Assembly: GCA_001880285.1 (NCBI GenBank) | Contig: CP016269.1 | Location: 682,001-746,000, forward strand | Origin: Flavobacteriaceae bacterium UJ101 | Lineage (GTDB): Bacteria; Bacteroidota; Bacteroidia; Flavobacteriales; UJ101 | DNA length: 64,000 nt | Reading direction: 5' to 3' | In this document: in pieces, positions 52,308 through 62,355 of the stretch | How the letters are laid out: every line of letters starts with the position of its first letter | Position numbering within the stretch: the first letter of the stretch is position 1 | Notes under the pieces: generated by a model | Told to the model about the DNA's origin: nothing | The model's input: the letters and a program-made list of their open reading frames with translations, nothing else | Databases searched by the model: none | Made by a program: the position numbers and the translations under genes

Positions 52308-52733
52308 TTATTTCTTTTTAGGGACTACAATATTAGTCATTTTGATCACACTAATCAAATTTCCTTCTTCATCTACTATTTCAATATGAACTAATTGTGT
52401 TGTTCTGCCTTTATGACGTATTTTAGCCGTTCCTTTTACATAACCTTCTCGCTTTGACTTAATATGATTGGCAGACACTTCTAAACCAAACACATTATAT
52501 TTCTCAGCATCTACTGAAATATGAGACAAACAACTTCCTAAAGATTCTGCCATTGCAATCGTAGCTCCTCCATGTAAATATCCCATAGGTTGATGAACTC
52601 TAGAATTAACCGGCATGGTAGCTACCAATTCATCTTCACCTATTTCTACAAAATCAATCTCAAGCGTCTCCATCAAAGTGTTTTTGCTAAAAGAATTGAT
52701 TTTCTTTAAACGTTCTTCCTCTATTTTAGTCAT
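52308..52733 (-). CDS. Hotdog-fold thioesterase (DHNA-CoA thioesterase type)
   Basis: A 141-residue PaaI/YdiI-like thioesterase. The catalytic glutamate E63 is in HGGATIAMAESLGS, and HQPMGYLHGG holds the family's G/HGG loop. YdiI-like enzymes hydrolyse 1,4-dihydroxy-2-naphthoyl-CoA in menaquinone synthesis, which suits the adjoining isochorismate synthase gene, although hotdog thioesterases are promiscuous. Overlaps the acyltransferase gene upstream by eight bases; same operon. Confidence 0.88.
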   Translation of the reverse strand: MTKIEEERLKKINSFSKNTLMETLEIDFVEIGEDELVATMPVNSRVHQPMGYLHGGATIAMAESLGSCLSHISVDAEKYNVFGLEVSANHIKSKREGYVKGTAKIRHKGRTTQLVHIEIVDEEGNLISVIKMTNIVVPKKK

Positions 52734-53301
52734 GTTGCGTTCTTTTAAAAATCACAGGATTATATAACTCAGGGTAACAACCTTTTTTATCTTTATAAAA
52801 ATCTTCAATAATGGTCATATCCGCTTCAAAATCATCTGTTAAATACACTAATTTACCTATTCCTGCTTCTTTTTTGGCATAATCTAAATAACCTAACGCA
52901 ACGGGAACATTGGCTTTTTTTGCAATATAATAGAATCCTCTTTTCCATTCTTCAACACGTTTCCGCGTTCCTTCAGCAGGTACTAACATAGCCAATTCTT
53001 CTTTCTCACGTAATAATTCAGCTGTATATTCAATGAGATTATTATTCTTTTTTCTATCTACTCCTATCCCTCCTAATGCTTTGACAAAAGAACCATACCA
53101 TGCTTTTGTATGCGTATCTTTAATAAAAAATCGTGCAGGAACTTCTGCTCTCCAAAAAGAAGATACAGAATAAAATAAATCCCAATTAGAAGTATGAGGA
53201 GCTGCAATCATTACACATTTCTTCATTTCCTCTTTATCAACCGAAATGGCCATTTTCCAACCTGTAATGGCAAAAGCTATTTTTGCTAAAAATTTCTTCA
53301 T
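52726..53301 (-). CDS. Lysophospholipid acyltransferase (PlsC-like)
   Basis: A 191-residue acyltransferase. The H-x4-D catalytic motif is H36-T-S-N-W-D41 (IAAPHTSNWDLFY), and the conserved AEGTRKR motif lies in VPAEGTRKRVEEWKRGFYY. Family members acylate glycerophosphate derivatives or other lipids; the exact acceptor cannot be told. There is no full transmembrane segment, but the N-terminal helix (LAKIAFAITGWKMAI) is hydrophobic enough to bind the membrane. First gene of the operon with the hotdog thioesterase and isochorismate synthase. Confidence 0.88.
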   Translation of the reverse strand: MKKFLAKIAFAITGWKMAISVDKEEMKKCVMIAAPHTSNWDLFYSVSSFWRAEVPARFFIKDTHTKAWYGSFVKALGGIGVDRKKNNNLIEYTAELLREKEELAMLVPAEGTRKRVEEWKRGFYYIAKKANVPVALGYLDYAKKEAGIGKLVYLTDDFEADMTIIEDFYKDKKGCYPELYNPVIFKRTQHD

Positions 53302-53305
53302 AAAC

Positions 53306-53313
53306 CAAATGTA
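53306..53313 (-). promoter_or_regulatory. Promoter of the acyltransferase operon, -7 element
   Basis: Minus strand TACATTTG, exact consensus, ending five bases before the start codon, so the message would be leaderless. Confidence 0.55.
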
Positions 53314-53446
53314 AGTGTTTTATAATGAAATTAAAAAATTATTCACAACATAATAATTTGATACCGTTTTTTTAAACATATGAACATCAACAATTGTATA
53401 TGTAAACACTAACGAGTAAAGAAGTTAAAGGCTTTCTATTTTAATT

Positions 53447-53479
53447 AAAAAAAGCTATTCCTCAATAGAATAGCTTTTA
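53447..53479 (-). terminator. clpC terminator
   Basis: Stem AAAAGCTATTC / GAATAGCTTTT with a seven-base loop, followed by Ts on the minus strand. Confidence 0.85.
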
Positions 53480-53500
53480 ATTGTATATACAAAAGTTTTA

Positions 53501-56029
53501 TTAATTCACTTTTTGTTCTTTGGAGTCTATTTCCACTCCATCTTTCTCTTTATTCAAACTTACAATGATCGCATCTCCTTCTTTAACATTTCCGCTAATA
53601 ATTTCTTCTGCCATTGGATCTTCAATATATTTTTGAATCGCTCGTTTTAACGGTCGTGCTCCATAATCTTTATCAAATCCTTTTTCAGCTATAAAATCAA
53701 TCGCTTCAGGTGTTAATTCAATATCATATCCTAAATCTTTAATTCGAATAAATAGTTTTTTCAATTCAATATGAATAATCTTTTTAATATCTTCTTTTTC
53801 TAAAGGATTGAAGATAATCACATCATCTATTCTGTTTAAAAACTCTGGTGCAAACGCTTTTCTCAATGCTTTTTCAATAGTACTTTTCGCTTGTGCTTCT
53901 TCAGAACTTTTCTTCGCCGATGTTCCAAAACCTACACCTCCACCAAAGTCTTTTAATTGGCGAGTTCCAATATTAGATGTCATAATAATAATGGTATTTC
54001 TAAAGTCAATTTTACGACCTAAGCTATCCGTGATATGTCCGTCATCTAATACTTGTAATAATAAATTGAATACATCTGGGTGTGCTTTTTCAATTTCGTC
54101 TAATAGAATAACAGAATAAGGTTTTCTACGAACAGCTTCCGTTAATTGTCCTCCTTCTTCGTATCCAACATAACCCGGAGGTGCTCCTACTAAACGTGAA
54201 ATAGCAAATTTCTCCATATATTCACTCATATCGATACGAATCAACGCATCTTCAGAATCAAAAATTTCTCGAGCTAGAACTTTAGCCAATTGTGTTTTCC
54301 CAACCCCTGTCGTTCCTAAGAAAATAAATGTTCCTATTGGACGATTCGGATCTTTTAAACCAGCACGATTACGTTGAATCGATTTCACTACTTTTTCAAC
54401 AGCATCATCTTGACCAATTACAAAATCTTTAACTTCTTCAGCCATCTTAGATAACTTCTTCATTTCAGCTTGTGCAACACGCTGAACCGGAATTCCAGTC
54501 ATCATAGAAACTACTTCGGCTACATTATCTTCTGTTACGGTTTCTCTATTTTCTTTAGAACTAGCTTCCCAAGCTTCTTGAGCGGCTTTTAATTCACGTT
54601 CTGTCTTCTTTTCAGAATCACGTAACTGAGCTGCCTCTTCATATTTCTGGCTCTTAACAACTTGTGTTTTTTCTTCTCGTACACGTTCTAGTTCTTTCTC
54701 AAGATCTAAAATTTCTTGTGGTACTTTAATATTTTTAATATGAACACGAGATCCTGCTTCATCTAAAGCATCAATAGCTTTGTCTGGTAAGAAACGATCG
54801 GTAATATAACGTGAAGTCAAACTTACACATGCTTCGATAGCATCTTCTGTATAATTCACATTATGGTGTGCTTCATACTTATCTTTAATATTATTTAAAA
54901 TCTGAACAGTTTCTTCAGGTGAAGTTGGTTCAACCATTACTTTTTGAAAACGACGTTCTAACGCTCCATCTTTTTCTATATGTTGACGGTACTCATCTAA
55001 TGTTGTAGCTCCAACACATTGAATTTCACCTCTTGCCAAGGCTGGTTTAAACATATTGGAAGCATCTAAAGAACCTGTTGCCCCTCCTGCTCCAACAATT
55101 GTATGCAATTCATCAATAAATAAAATGACGTCATCATTTTTTTCCAATTCATTCATGATAGCTTTCATACGCTCTTCAAACTGTCCACGATATTTTGTAC
55201 CAGCTACTAAACTAGCTATATCTAATGAAATAATTCGTTTATTGTATAAAACTCGTGATACTTTTCTTTGTACAATTCGAAGTGCTAAACCTTCTGCAAT
55301 TGCAGATTTACCTACTCCTGGCTCTCCAATTAAAAGTGGGTTATTTTTCTTTCTTCTACTTAAAATTTGAGAAACACGTTCAATTTCTTTTTCTCGACCT
55401 ACGACAGGATCCATTTTCCCTTCTTCTGCCATCAATGTCAAATCACGTCCAAAATTATCTAAAACAGGCGTTTTTGATTTCCCTTGGGTAGTTTTACCCA
55501 TATTAGACTTTCCTGAATTTCCAGAAAATTCTGCACCTGATTCTCCTTCTGAAAAAGAAGATTCAGCTTTAGGAGATTCTGTCACATCTTCTTGAAATTG
55601 AAATTTAAACTCTTCTTTTACATTATCGTAATTGGCCTCAAATTGATTAAACAATTTCGTAATTGGATCATTCTCATTACGTAATATACATAATAATAAA
55701 TGTGCTGTATTCACTGTTTCATTTCGAAACAATTTAGCTTCTAAAAATGTTGTTTTAAGAGCCCTTTCTGCTTGTTTTGTAAGCTGCAAATTGCTTTTAC
55801 TCAACATTTCATTAGAATTATTTTGTGGAACAATGGCTTCTATTTTCGATCGTATTAGATGTAAATCTACATTCATAGCATTTAAAACAGAAACAGCTTT
55901 CCCTTCACCTTCACGAATCATACCTAAAATTAGGTGCTCGGTTCCGATTTGCTCATTTCCTAAACGCAATGCTTCTTCTTTGCTATAGGCAATTACATCT
56001 TTTACTCTTTGTGAAAAATTATCATTCAT
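53501..56029 (-). CDS. clpC: ATP-dependent Clp protease ATP-binding subunit ClpC
   Basis: An 842-residue AAA+ unfoldase that feeds substrates to ClpP. N-domain with two Clp_N repeats (about 1-145), Walker A of AAA-1 at about 235-243 (GEPGVGKSA) with the sensor DELHTIVGAGGATG, a UVR-type middle segment (KYEEAAQLRDSEKKTEREL) and Walker A of AAA-2 near 572 (GTTGVGKT) with IDMSEYMEKFAISRLVGAPP. The UVR segment and one short middle domain mark ClpC rather than ClpB. The ATG at 56029 is preferred over one two codons upstream, since MNDNFSQRVKDVI is the usual start. Confidence 0.96.
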   Translation of the reverse strand: MNDNFSQRVKDVIAYSKEEALRLGNEQIGTEHLILGMIREGEGKAVSVLNAMNVDLHLIRSKIEAIVPQNNSNEMLSKSNLQLTKQAERALKTTFLEAKLFRNETVNTAHLLLCILRNENDPITKLFNQFEANYDNVKEEFKFQFQEDVTESPKAESSFSEGESGAEFSGNSGKSNMGKTTQGKSKTPVLDNFGRDLTLMAEEGKMDPVVGREKEIERVSQILSRRKKNNPLLIGEPGVGKSAIAEGLALRIVQRKVSRVLYNKRIISLDIASLVAGTKYRGQFEERMKAIMNELEKNDDVILFIDELHTIVGAGGATGSLDASNMFKPALARGEIQCVGATTLDEYRQHIEKDGALERRFQKVMVEPTSPEETVQILNNIKDKYEAHHNVNYTEDAIEACVSLTSRYITDRFLPDKAIDALDEAGSRVHIKNIKVPQEILDLEKELERVREEKTQVVKSQKYEEAAQLRDSEKKTERELKAAQEAWEASSKENRETVTEDNVAEVVSMMTGIPVQRVAQAEMKKLSKMAEEVKDFVIGQDDAVEKVVKSIQRNRAGLKDPNRPIGTFIFLGTTGVGKTQLAKVLAREIFDSEDALIRIDMSEYMEKFAISRLVGAPPGYVGYEEGGQLTEAVRRKPYSVILLDEIEKAHPDVFNLLLQVLDDGHITDSLGRKIDFRNTIIIMTSNIGTRQLKDFGGGVGFGTSAKKSSEEAQAKSTIEKALRKAFAPEFLNRIDDVIIFNPLEKEDIKKIIHIELKKLFIRIKDLGYDIELTPEAIDFIAEKGFDKDYGARPLKRAIQKYIEDPMAEEIISGNVKEGDAIIVSLNKEKDGVEIDSKEQKVN

Positions 56030-56281
56030 AATCATCCTATTTAATTTAATTTTAGCATTTATTATGCCAAATCTTTATTATGACATACTGTCACTAAAAA
56101 CATTCTTGTTTCTTTTACTTTATGGATTGCTCCCATAAAGATACTACGATTTCCTAAAACCAAAGTAAATCTTTTTTTTTATTTTCAGAACTATCTTTTA
56201 CGAACAGAGCTATTCTATCGTTCTAATTCCATATTTAACATATTAAATGTTTTTTAAAATGGGAAAAAGTAAATAGTTCAT

Positions 56282-56289
56282 TAAATTTG
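56282..56289 (+). promoter_or_regulatory. Promoter of the ATP-grasp gene, -7 element; decides the start
   Basis: TAAATTTG, exact TAnnTTTG. It overlaps a GTG that could otherwise start the frame at 56289, so the ATG at 56295 is chosen. The message would be nearly leaderless. Confidence 0.5.
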
Positions 56290-56294
56290 TGTTA

Positions 56295-57296
56295 ATGAAA
56301 AATTACTTAAAGCGTAAATATCGTTATGAATTTTGGCCTTTTTGGCTATTTTATGCTCCTTTTGTACCTGTTTGGCTCTATTATAGTATTAAATCAAGAA
56401 GCTTTACTTACTTTACAAATTCCAACCCAGGAATTGAAAATGGAGGCTTTATTCAATATTCAAAATACAATATTATCAAACAAATTTCAACTCAATTTTT
56501 ACCTAAAACAGTTTTTATAAAAAAGGAGCAGCTTTTTACAATTAAAGAATCTCATCTTCCTTCTCCCTTTCCACTAATTGTAAAGCCTGATTTTGGAGAA
56601 AGAGGAAAAGGTGTATTTTTAGTTCATAACTTAGAAACTCTTTTTCAAGTTTTTAAAGCTTCTCCAGAAGATTATATAATCCAAGAATATATTGACTACC
56701 CTATAGAATTAGGTGTTTTTTATTATCATTTCCCTGAAAATAAAGATTATGGTATTACTGGTATTACAACAAAAGATTTTTTGATTTTTTATGGAGATGG
56801 TAAAACTTCACTTCAAGACTTCATTCTTCAAAACATAAGAGCTTATGGTAGAAAAGATTATTTACTTAAAAAATATTCACAACAACTTCATACTATTCTC
56901 CCAAAAGGAGAACAAATGTTATTAGAGCCTATTGGAAACCACAATAGAGGTACTACTTTCCTGGATCAATCAGAACTTATCACCCCTAAATTAATAGATT
57001 TATTTCATACTATTTCCAAAGAAATAGAGGGGTTTCATTATGGGCGATTCGATTTAAAAGTTCAATCTTTAGAAGACTTACGCAAAGGACATTTTAAAAT
57101 ATTTGAAGTAAATGGTGCTAATTCAGAAGCCACTCATATTTATGATCCTATAAAATACAACCTCTTTTCAGCTTACTCAGAAGTTTTGAAACACTTAAAA
57201 ATTCAGTACAAAATAGCCAAACAGAACAAAAAAAATGGATTTCATTATCAAAATCCCAAAGACTTTTTTTATCAACTTACTTCTCATTTTAAATAA
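56295..57296 (+). CDS. ATP-grasp ligase-like protein with N-terminal hydrophobic segment
   Basis: A 333-residue protein. A hydrophobic stretch near residues 12-32 (FWPFWLFYAPFVPVWLYYSI) could anchor it in the membrane. The ATP-grasp fold follows: the lysine of PLIVKPDFGERGKGVFLV, the adenine and ribose contact IIQEYIDYPIELGVFY and the metal-binding acidic pair in KIFEVNGANSEATHIYD. D-alanine-D-alanine ligase-like ATP-grasp proteins of this kind make peptide-like bonds. The substrate is unknown. It lies between clpC and gyrA, transcribed away from clpC. Confidence 0.82.
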   Translation: MKNYLKRKYRYEFWPFWLFYAPFVPVWLYYSIKSRSFTYFTNSNPGIENGGFIQYSKYNIIKQISTQFLPKTVFIKKEQLFTIKESHLPSPFPLIVKPDFGERGKGVFLVHNLETLFQVFKASPEDYIIQEYIDYPIELGVFYYHFPENKDYGITGITTKDFLIFYGDGKTSLQDFILQNIRAYGRKDYLLKKYSQQLHTILPKGEQMLLEPIGNHNRGTTFLDQSELITPKLIDLFHTISKEIEGFHYGRFDLKVQSLEDLRKGHFKIFEVNGANSEATHIYDPIKYNLFSAYSEVLKHLKIQYKIAKQNKKNGFHYQNPKDFFYQLTSHFK

Positions 57297-57328
57297 AAAA
57301 AAGATCTATCATAAAATAGACCTTTTTA
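57296..57328 (+). terminator. Weak terminator after the ATP-grasp gene
   Basis: AAAAAGATCTAT pairs with ATAGACCTTTTT with one mismatch, then T-rich DNA. Confidence 0.55.
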
Positions 57329-57620
57329 ATGAAAAAACTAAATATGCCTTATCGAGCATATTGTAACTTCAAATTTTAAAAACACCCCCTTACACTTAAC
57401 ACATATCAAACTATCATTTAACTTTAAAATGAAATGCAAATTTACTCTTTTTTATGATAATTTTAACTTTTTATTTGGTTTTTTTTCACTGAGATACATG
57501 AAACTTATTTCAATTCACTTTTCATCTCGTTAAATGTTAATAATTAATCATCAAACCCTTTACTTTTTATATAAATAAGCCTTATATTAGCCAATTGAAA
57601 TCAAAAATTTTACATAAAAT
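57329..57620. other. AT-rich leader before gyrA
   Basis: A 292-base stretch with no gene. The only structure I see is a 7-bp inverted repeat, AATATGC / GCATATT, at 57341-57362. I could not place a convincing gyrA promoter. Confidence 0.45.
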
Positions 57621-60152
57621 ATGACTGGAGGAGAAACACTCATTCCGATTAATATTGAAGAGGAAATGAAATCAGCATACATTGATTATTCAATGTCTGT
57701 GATTGTTTCAAGAGCATTGCCTGATGTACGTGACGGATTAAAACCAGTACACCGTCGTGTATTATTTGGGATGTATGAATTAGGAGTATTACACAATAGG
57801 GCCTATAAAAAATCTGCTCGTATCGTAGGGGAAGTATTAGGGAAATACCATCCACACGGAGATACATCTGTATATGACACTATGGTTCGTATGGCACAAG
57901 ATTGGTCATTACGATACCCACTAGTAGATGGACAAGGAAACTTTGGTTCTGTTGATGGTGATCCACCAGCAGCTATGCGTTATACTGAGGCACGATTAAG
58001 AAAAATATCAGAAGAAATGTTAGCCGATATCGATAAAGATACGGTAGACATGCAATTAAATTTTGATGATTCTTTAAAAGAGCCTACTGTACTTCCAACT
58101 CGTATTCCTGGATTATTAGTAAATGGAGCAGCAGGTATTGCCGTTGGTATGGCTACCAATATGGCACCTCATAACCTATCAGAAACTATCGATGCCACTT
58201 GCGCTTATATTGACAATAATGATATTCAAGTTGAAGAATTAATTCAGCATATCAAAGCACCTGATTTCCCTACTGGAGGAACCATATACGGTTATGATGG
58301 AGTTCGTGATGCTTTAACAACAGGACGAGGACGTATTGTAATGCGTGCTAAAGCAACTTTTGAAGAAGTAAAAGGTCGTGATTGTATCGTAGTTACTGAA
58401 ATACCGTATCAGGTGAATAAGGCTGATATGATCTCAAAAACAGCCGACTTAGTTAAAGAAGGAAAATTAGATGGAATCTCAACCATTCGAGATGAATCCA
58501 ACCGTAAAGGAATGCGTATTGTTTACGTATTAAAAATGGATGCTATTCCTAATATTGTTTTAAATAAATTATTTAAGTATACAGCATTACAAACTTCGTT
58601 TAGTGTTAACAATATTGCATTAGTAAACGGTCGTCCTGAACAGCTTAATGTTAAAGACATGATCAAACATTTTGTTCATCATAGACATGAAGTAATTGTT
58701 CGTAGAACTCAATTTGAGTTAAAAAAGGCGGAAGAAAGAGCTCATATTTTAGAAGGGTTAATTATTGCAGTTGATAATATTGATGAAGTTATTAAATTAA
58801 TCCGTGGTTCAAAAAACCCAGAGGAAGCTCGAAGCGGATTAATGGAACGTTTTAATTTATCTCAAATTCAAGCAAGAGCTATTCTAGACATGCGTCTACA
58901 AAAGTTAACAGGACTTGAGATTGATAAATTACGTGCAGAATATGATGAAATCATGGAAACTATTGCTCGCTTAAAAGAAATTTTAAGTAATGAGTCTTTA
59001 CGTTATCAAATCATCAAAGATGAATTAATCGAAATAAAAGAAAAATACGGAGACGAGCGTCGTACAGAAATCAACTATGCAGGTGGTGATGTAAGTATTG
59101 AAGATATGATTCCTGATTCTGATGTTGTTTTAACTATTTCTCATGCAGGATATATCAAACGTACTCCTCTATCAGAATATAAAACACAAAATAGAGGTGG
59201 TGTTGGAAACCGTGCAGCTAAAACTAGAGATGAAGATTTCCTAGAGCATATTATGGTTGCAACCAATCATCAATACATGTTATTCTTTACAGAAAAAGGA
59301 AAATGTTTCTGGTTACGCGTATATGAAATTCCTGAAGGAAGCAAAACATCAAAAGGACGTGCCATCCAGAATTTAATCAATATTGAATCCGATGATAAAG
59401 TCATGGCTTTTGTTCATACAGGAGACTTAAAAGACACAGAATATGTTAACAGCCGTAATGTTATTATGGTTACAAAGAAGGGTACAGTTAAGAAAACTTC
59501 TTTAGAACAATATTCTCGTCCTCGTCAAAACGGAATTAATGCCATAACAATTAAAGAGGGAGACTCTTTATTAGAAGCAAAATTAACAAGAGGTGATTCT
59601 CAAGTAATGTTAGCACTAAAAAGTGGTAAAGCCATTCGTTTTGAAGAAGGAAAAGTACGTCCTATGGGAAGAACAGCTTCTGGGGTACGTGGTATAACGC
59701 TTGGGCATGACAAAGATGAAGTAATTGGTATGGTTTGTGTCAATGATATAGAAAAAGAAAATATTTTAGTAGTATCCGCTAAAGGATATGGTAAAAGAAG
59801 TTCTTTAGATGACTATCGTATTACCAACCGTGGTGGGAAAGGTGTAAAAACCATTAACATCACTGATAAAACAGGTGAATTGATTGCTATTAAAATAGTA
59901 GAAGAAGGAAATCATTTAATGATTATCAATAAGTCTGGTATTGCCATTCGAACTTCTGTAGATGATTTACGTGTTATGGGACGTAATACTCAAGGTGTAA
60001 AAGTGATCAATTTAAAAGATAATGATCAAATTGCTGCCGTTGCAAAAGTAGCATACCAAGAAGACTTAGAAGAAGAAAACAATGAGGAAACTGAAGAAGG
60101 AACTGAAAACCCTGAAACAACTTCCGAAGAAAATAATAATGAACAAAATTAA
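57621..60152 (+). CDS. gyrA: DNA gyrase subunit A
   Basis: An 843-residue type II topoisomerase subunit. The breakage-reunion domain has the catalytic tyrosine Y121 ([10 protein letters not shown]) and the helix [10 protein letters not shown], in which T82 and D86 correspond to E. coli S83 and D87 of the quinolone-resistance region. The C-terminal domain holds six blade repeats (for example [16 protein letters not shown] and [15 protein letters not shown]) with a glutamate-rich tail. The gyrA motif appears as [17 protein letters not shown]. Followed after 12 bases by a TPR gene, so the two may be cotranscribed. Confidence 0.97.
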   Translation: MTGGETLIPINIEEEMKSAYIDYSMSVIVSRALPDVRDGLKPVHRRVLFGMYELGVLHNRAYKKSARIVGEVLGKYHPHGDTSVYDTMVRMAQDWSLRYPLVDGQGNFGSVDGDPPAAMRYTEARLRKISEEMLADIDKDTVDMQLNFDDSLKEPTVLPTRIPGLLVNGAAGIAVGMATNMAPHNLSETIDATCAYIDNNDIQVEELIQHIKAPDFPTGGTIYGYDGVRDALTTGRGRIVMRAKATFEEVKGRDCIVVTEIPYQVNKADMISKTADLVKEGKLDGISTIRDESNRKGMRIVYVLKMDAIPNIVLNKLFKYTALQTSFSVNNIALVNGRPEQLNVKDMIKHFVHHRHEVIVRRTQFELKKAEERAHILEGLIIAVDNIDEVIKLIRGSKNPEEARSGLMERFNLSQIQARAILDMRLQKLTGLEIDKLRAEYDEIMETIARLKEILSNESLRYQIIKDELIEIKEKYGDERRTEINYAGGDVSIEDMIPDSDVVLTISHAGYIKRTPLSEYKTQNRGGVGNRAAKTRDEDFLEHIMVATNHQYMLFFTEKGKCFWLRVYEIPEGSKTSKGRAIQNLINIESDDKVMAFVHTGDLKDTEYVNSRNVIMVTKKGTVKKTSLEQYSRPRQNGINAITIKEGDSLLEAKLTRGDSQVMLALKSGKAIRFEEGKVRPMGRTASGVRGITLGHDKDEVIGMVCVNDIEKENILVVSAKGYGKRSSLDDYRITNRGGKGVKTINITDKTGELIAIKIVEEGNHLMIINKSGIAIRTSVDDLRVMGRNTQGVKVINLKDNDQIAAVAKVAYQEDLEEENNEETEEGTENPETTSEENNNEQN

Positions 60153-60164
60153 AAATAATTAAAA

Positions 60165-61481
60165 ATGAAAAAGATTATTTTAACAGCCTCTTTTGCTTTT
60201 GCATTAATTGCCGTAAAAGCGCAAGACTTTAAAACAATGGCACCCGAAGATTCAGCAAAATATTTCTTTGATCAAGGAAAAAAAGCTTTAGATAATAAAG
60301 ATATGGTTGCAGCTGGTGAAGCTTTTGCTAAATTAGCTGAAATTGAAAATGGTGTTTTTGAAGTTAAAAATAAAGATACCAAGCAAAAAGAATACTATTT
60401 CTCAAAAGATGCTTTAGATAAAGCGATTGCAAAAGGAAACTATTCTAAACCTAAAACAAAATCAGTTACCACTGGATATGGTGATAAAGTAGCGAGCTCG
60501 GTAAATGCTGTAATTGAACAAACGAGTAAAGAAGCAAGCCAAGCTTATAATAAAAAAGATTACAATACTGCGGCTGAAAAATTCATCCAAACTTATAATT
60601 TACAAAAAGCTTCTGGAAAAGCAAATTTAGATTATATGTACTATGCTGCTGTAGCATATCAAATTGATAAGCAACTAGATAAAGCAGCTCCTATTTATGA
60701 AGATTTAATAAAATCAGGATATAACGGAGTTAAAACAACGTATTCTGCTACCAATACAGCAGGAGCTGTGAATAACTTCCCTGATAAAGAAACTTGGGAA
60801 TCTTATCAAAAAGATCCTATTAAATCTAAATTATACAGCAACTGGAAAAGTGAAACATCAAAAGATATCACAAAAGACCTTTACACTTATGCTGCATCTG
60901 TAAACTATGATTTAAAAAATTATAAACGTGCAGGAGAAATTGCACAACAAGGGTTAGAAAAGTTTAATGGAGATGAAACTTTACAAAGTATCTTAACTAA
61001 TGCTATGCATGGATCAGGAGATTCTGCTGCCTATATTTCTCAACTAAAGAAAAATATCCAAGCAGATCCTAATGATGTAAACTCTTTATACAATTTAGGT
61101 GTAATGTTATCAGGAGAAAATGCTTCTGCTTCTGATATAGCTGAAGCTGAACAAACCTTCAAAAAAGTTTTAAAATTAGATCCTAATAACACCAATGCCT
61201 CTTTAAATTTAGCAGCTTTATTAGTTAAAGAAGATTCTAATATTGTAACTCAATTAAACAATATAAACGGAACTTCTTCTGCTGAAAACGCACGATATGA
61301 ATCTTTGTTAAATCAAAGAAAAGCAATACATAAAAAGGCACTACCTTATTTGGAGCAAGTTGCAAAAGCAAAACCAAATGATTTAGCCGTTTTAAAGAAC
61401 TTACGTATTTCATACGGTGTATTAGGTATGGATGCTGAAAAAGCTAAAATCAAACAACAAATTAAAGCTTTAGAAAAATAA
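60165..61481 (+). CDS. Exported tetratricopeptide-repeat protein
   Basis: A 438-residue protein with a signal peptide ending in VKAQ (about residue 19). TPR units are visible from about residue 35 (SAKYFFDQGKKALDNKDMVAAGEAFAKLAE; VNSLYNLGVMLSGENASASD; NNTNASLNLAALL; NDLAVLKNLRISYGVLGMDAEKAK). TPR proteins in this neighbourhood after gyrA recur in Flavobacteriia; their role is not known, probably as a periplasmic scaffold. It may be cotranscribed with gyrA and ends at a strong terminator. Confidence 0.9.
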   Translation: MKKIILTASFAFALIAVKAQDFKTMAPEDSAKYFFDQGKKALDNKDMVAAGEAFAKLAEIENGVFEVKNKDTKQKEYYFSKDALDKAIAKGNYSKPKTKSVTTGYGDKVASSVNAVIEQTSKEASQAYNKKDYNTAAEKFIQTYNLQKASGKANLDYMYYAAVAYQIDKQLDKAAPIYEDLIKSGYNGVKTTYSATNTAGAVNNFPDKETWESYQKDPIKSKLYSNWKSETSKDITKDLYTYAASVNYDLKNYKRAGEIAQQGLEKFNGDETLQSILTNAMHGSGDSAAYISQLKKNIQADPNDVNSLYNLGVMLSGENASASDIAEAEQTFKKVLKLDPNNTNASLNLAALLVKEDSNIVTQLNNINGTSSAENARYESLLNQRKAIHKKALPYLEQVAKAKPNDLAVLKNLRISYGVLGMDAEKAKIKQQIKALEK

Positions 61482-61500
61482 TAAAGTATTTTCTTTACAG

Positions 61501-61537
61501 AAAAAAGACCTTAGAACTAGTTTTAAGGTCTTTTTTT
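61501..61537 (+). terminator. gyrA-TPR terminator
   Basis: Stem AAAAAAGACCTTA / TAAGGTCTTTTTT with a ten-base loop and T run. Confidence 0.88.
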
Positions 61538-61679
61538 ATACTTTTCCTTCTAATTTTTATCATATTGTAAACTAAATTTCATATTAGATTCATCCTTTAC
61601 TACACCTAACTTTCTTTTAAGAAGGAATCTCTCATAACAAAATATTATAACTTAAAATTGAGAAAAAACTCATAAATAA

Positions 61680-61712
61680 TTTGATTATATAAAACAAAGT
61701 TTAATACCTTTG
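61680..61712 (+). promoter_or_regulatory. Promoter of the small protein before the RND system
   Basis: TTTG (61680-61683), a 21-base spacer and TACCTTTG (61705-61712), an exact -7 match, 19 bases before the ATG at 61732. Confidence 0.6.
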
Positions 61713-61731
61713 AACTTAGAAAACTCTAATT

Positions 61732-62118
61732 ATGAATATCTTATATATCATATTAACTTTTATAGCTTCCATTCTTTTGAATTATGGAAATTATACTTAT
61801 GATATAAATTTAAAAGAACTAGATTCTCATAATGCTATTCATAATTACAAAGCTCTTTCAGAAAATTCAAATTCTCAAAATCTTTTTATACAATATTCTG
61901 CAAAGAACTATTCTTTAGAAAATGTTTATTTAGAGAATTATACTGAGTCTGAAGAAGAGTCTATAAATAATGATCATACTTTATATGATTATTTATACGC
62001 TCATTATAACAAAACTTTCTTATTTTATAAATCGTTTTCACTTACCATATACAAACGATTTTATTATTTTTCAGACAGTATACCTATACGTATATTACAT
62101 CAAGTTTTTCTAATTTAG
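61732..62118 (+). CDS. Unknown 128-residue protein before the RND genes
   Basis: An N-terminal hydrophobic segment (ILYIILTFIASILLNYG) looks like a signal anchor, followed by a tyrosine- and asparagine-rich soluble part (SLENVYLENYTESEEESINN) and a hydrophobic C-terminus. I find no known domain. A consensus promoter directly upstream and normal codon use argue that it is a real gene. A hairpin at 62132-62168 follows it, so it may be transcribed separately from the efflux genes. Confidence 0.6.
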   Translation: MNILYIILTFIASILLNYGNYTYDINLKELDSHNAIHNYKALSENSNSQNLFIQYSAKNYSLENVYLENYTESEEESINNDHTLYDYLYAHYNKTFLFYKSFSLTIYKRFYYFSDSIPIRILHQVFLI

Positions 62119-62131
62119 AATATCTTCTTAT

Positions 62132-62168
62132 AAAAAATAGTGTCTAAATCTTTAGGCATACTATTTTT
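62132..62168 (+). terminator. Possible terminator after the small gene
   Basis: AAAAATAGTGT pairs with ATACTATTTTT (outer 8 bp perfect), with a further inner stem CTAAA / TTTAG; T run follows. The inner part has bulges. Confidence 0.5.
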
Positions 62169-62355
62169 CTACTGCAAATTCTACGCAATATATAGCATGA
62201 TAAAGTAGATCATATAGAACAATCTTAGAAACTTTTAAAACAACTATCAATGAATTCTCTTATTTGAAAATTCACAGTCTATTGTATGCTTTTAAAAGTC
62301 CATAACTGTTGTTTTCTACTTTTCAACCAATCTTGTAATCTTAATATTAAATATA

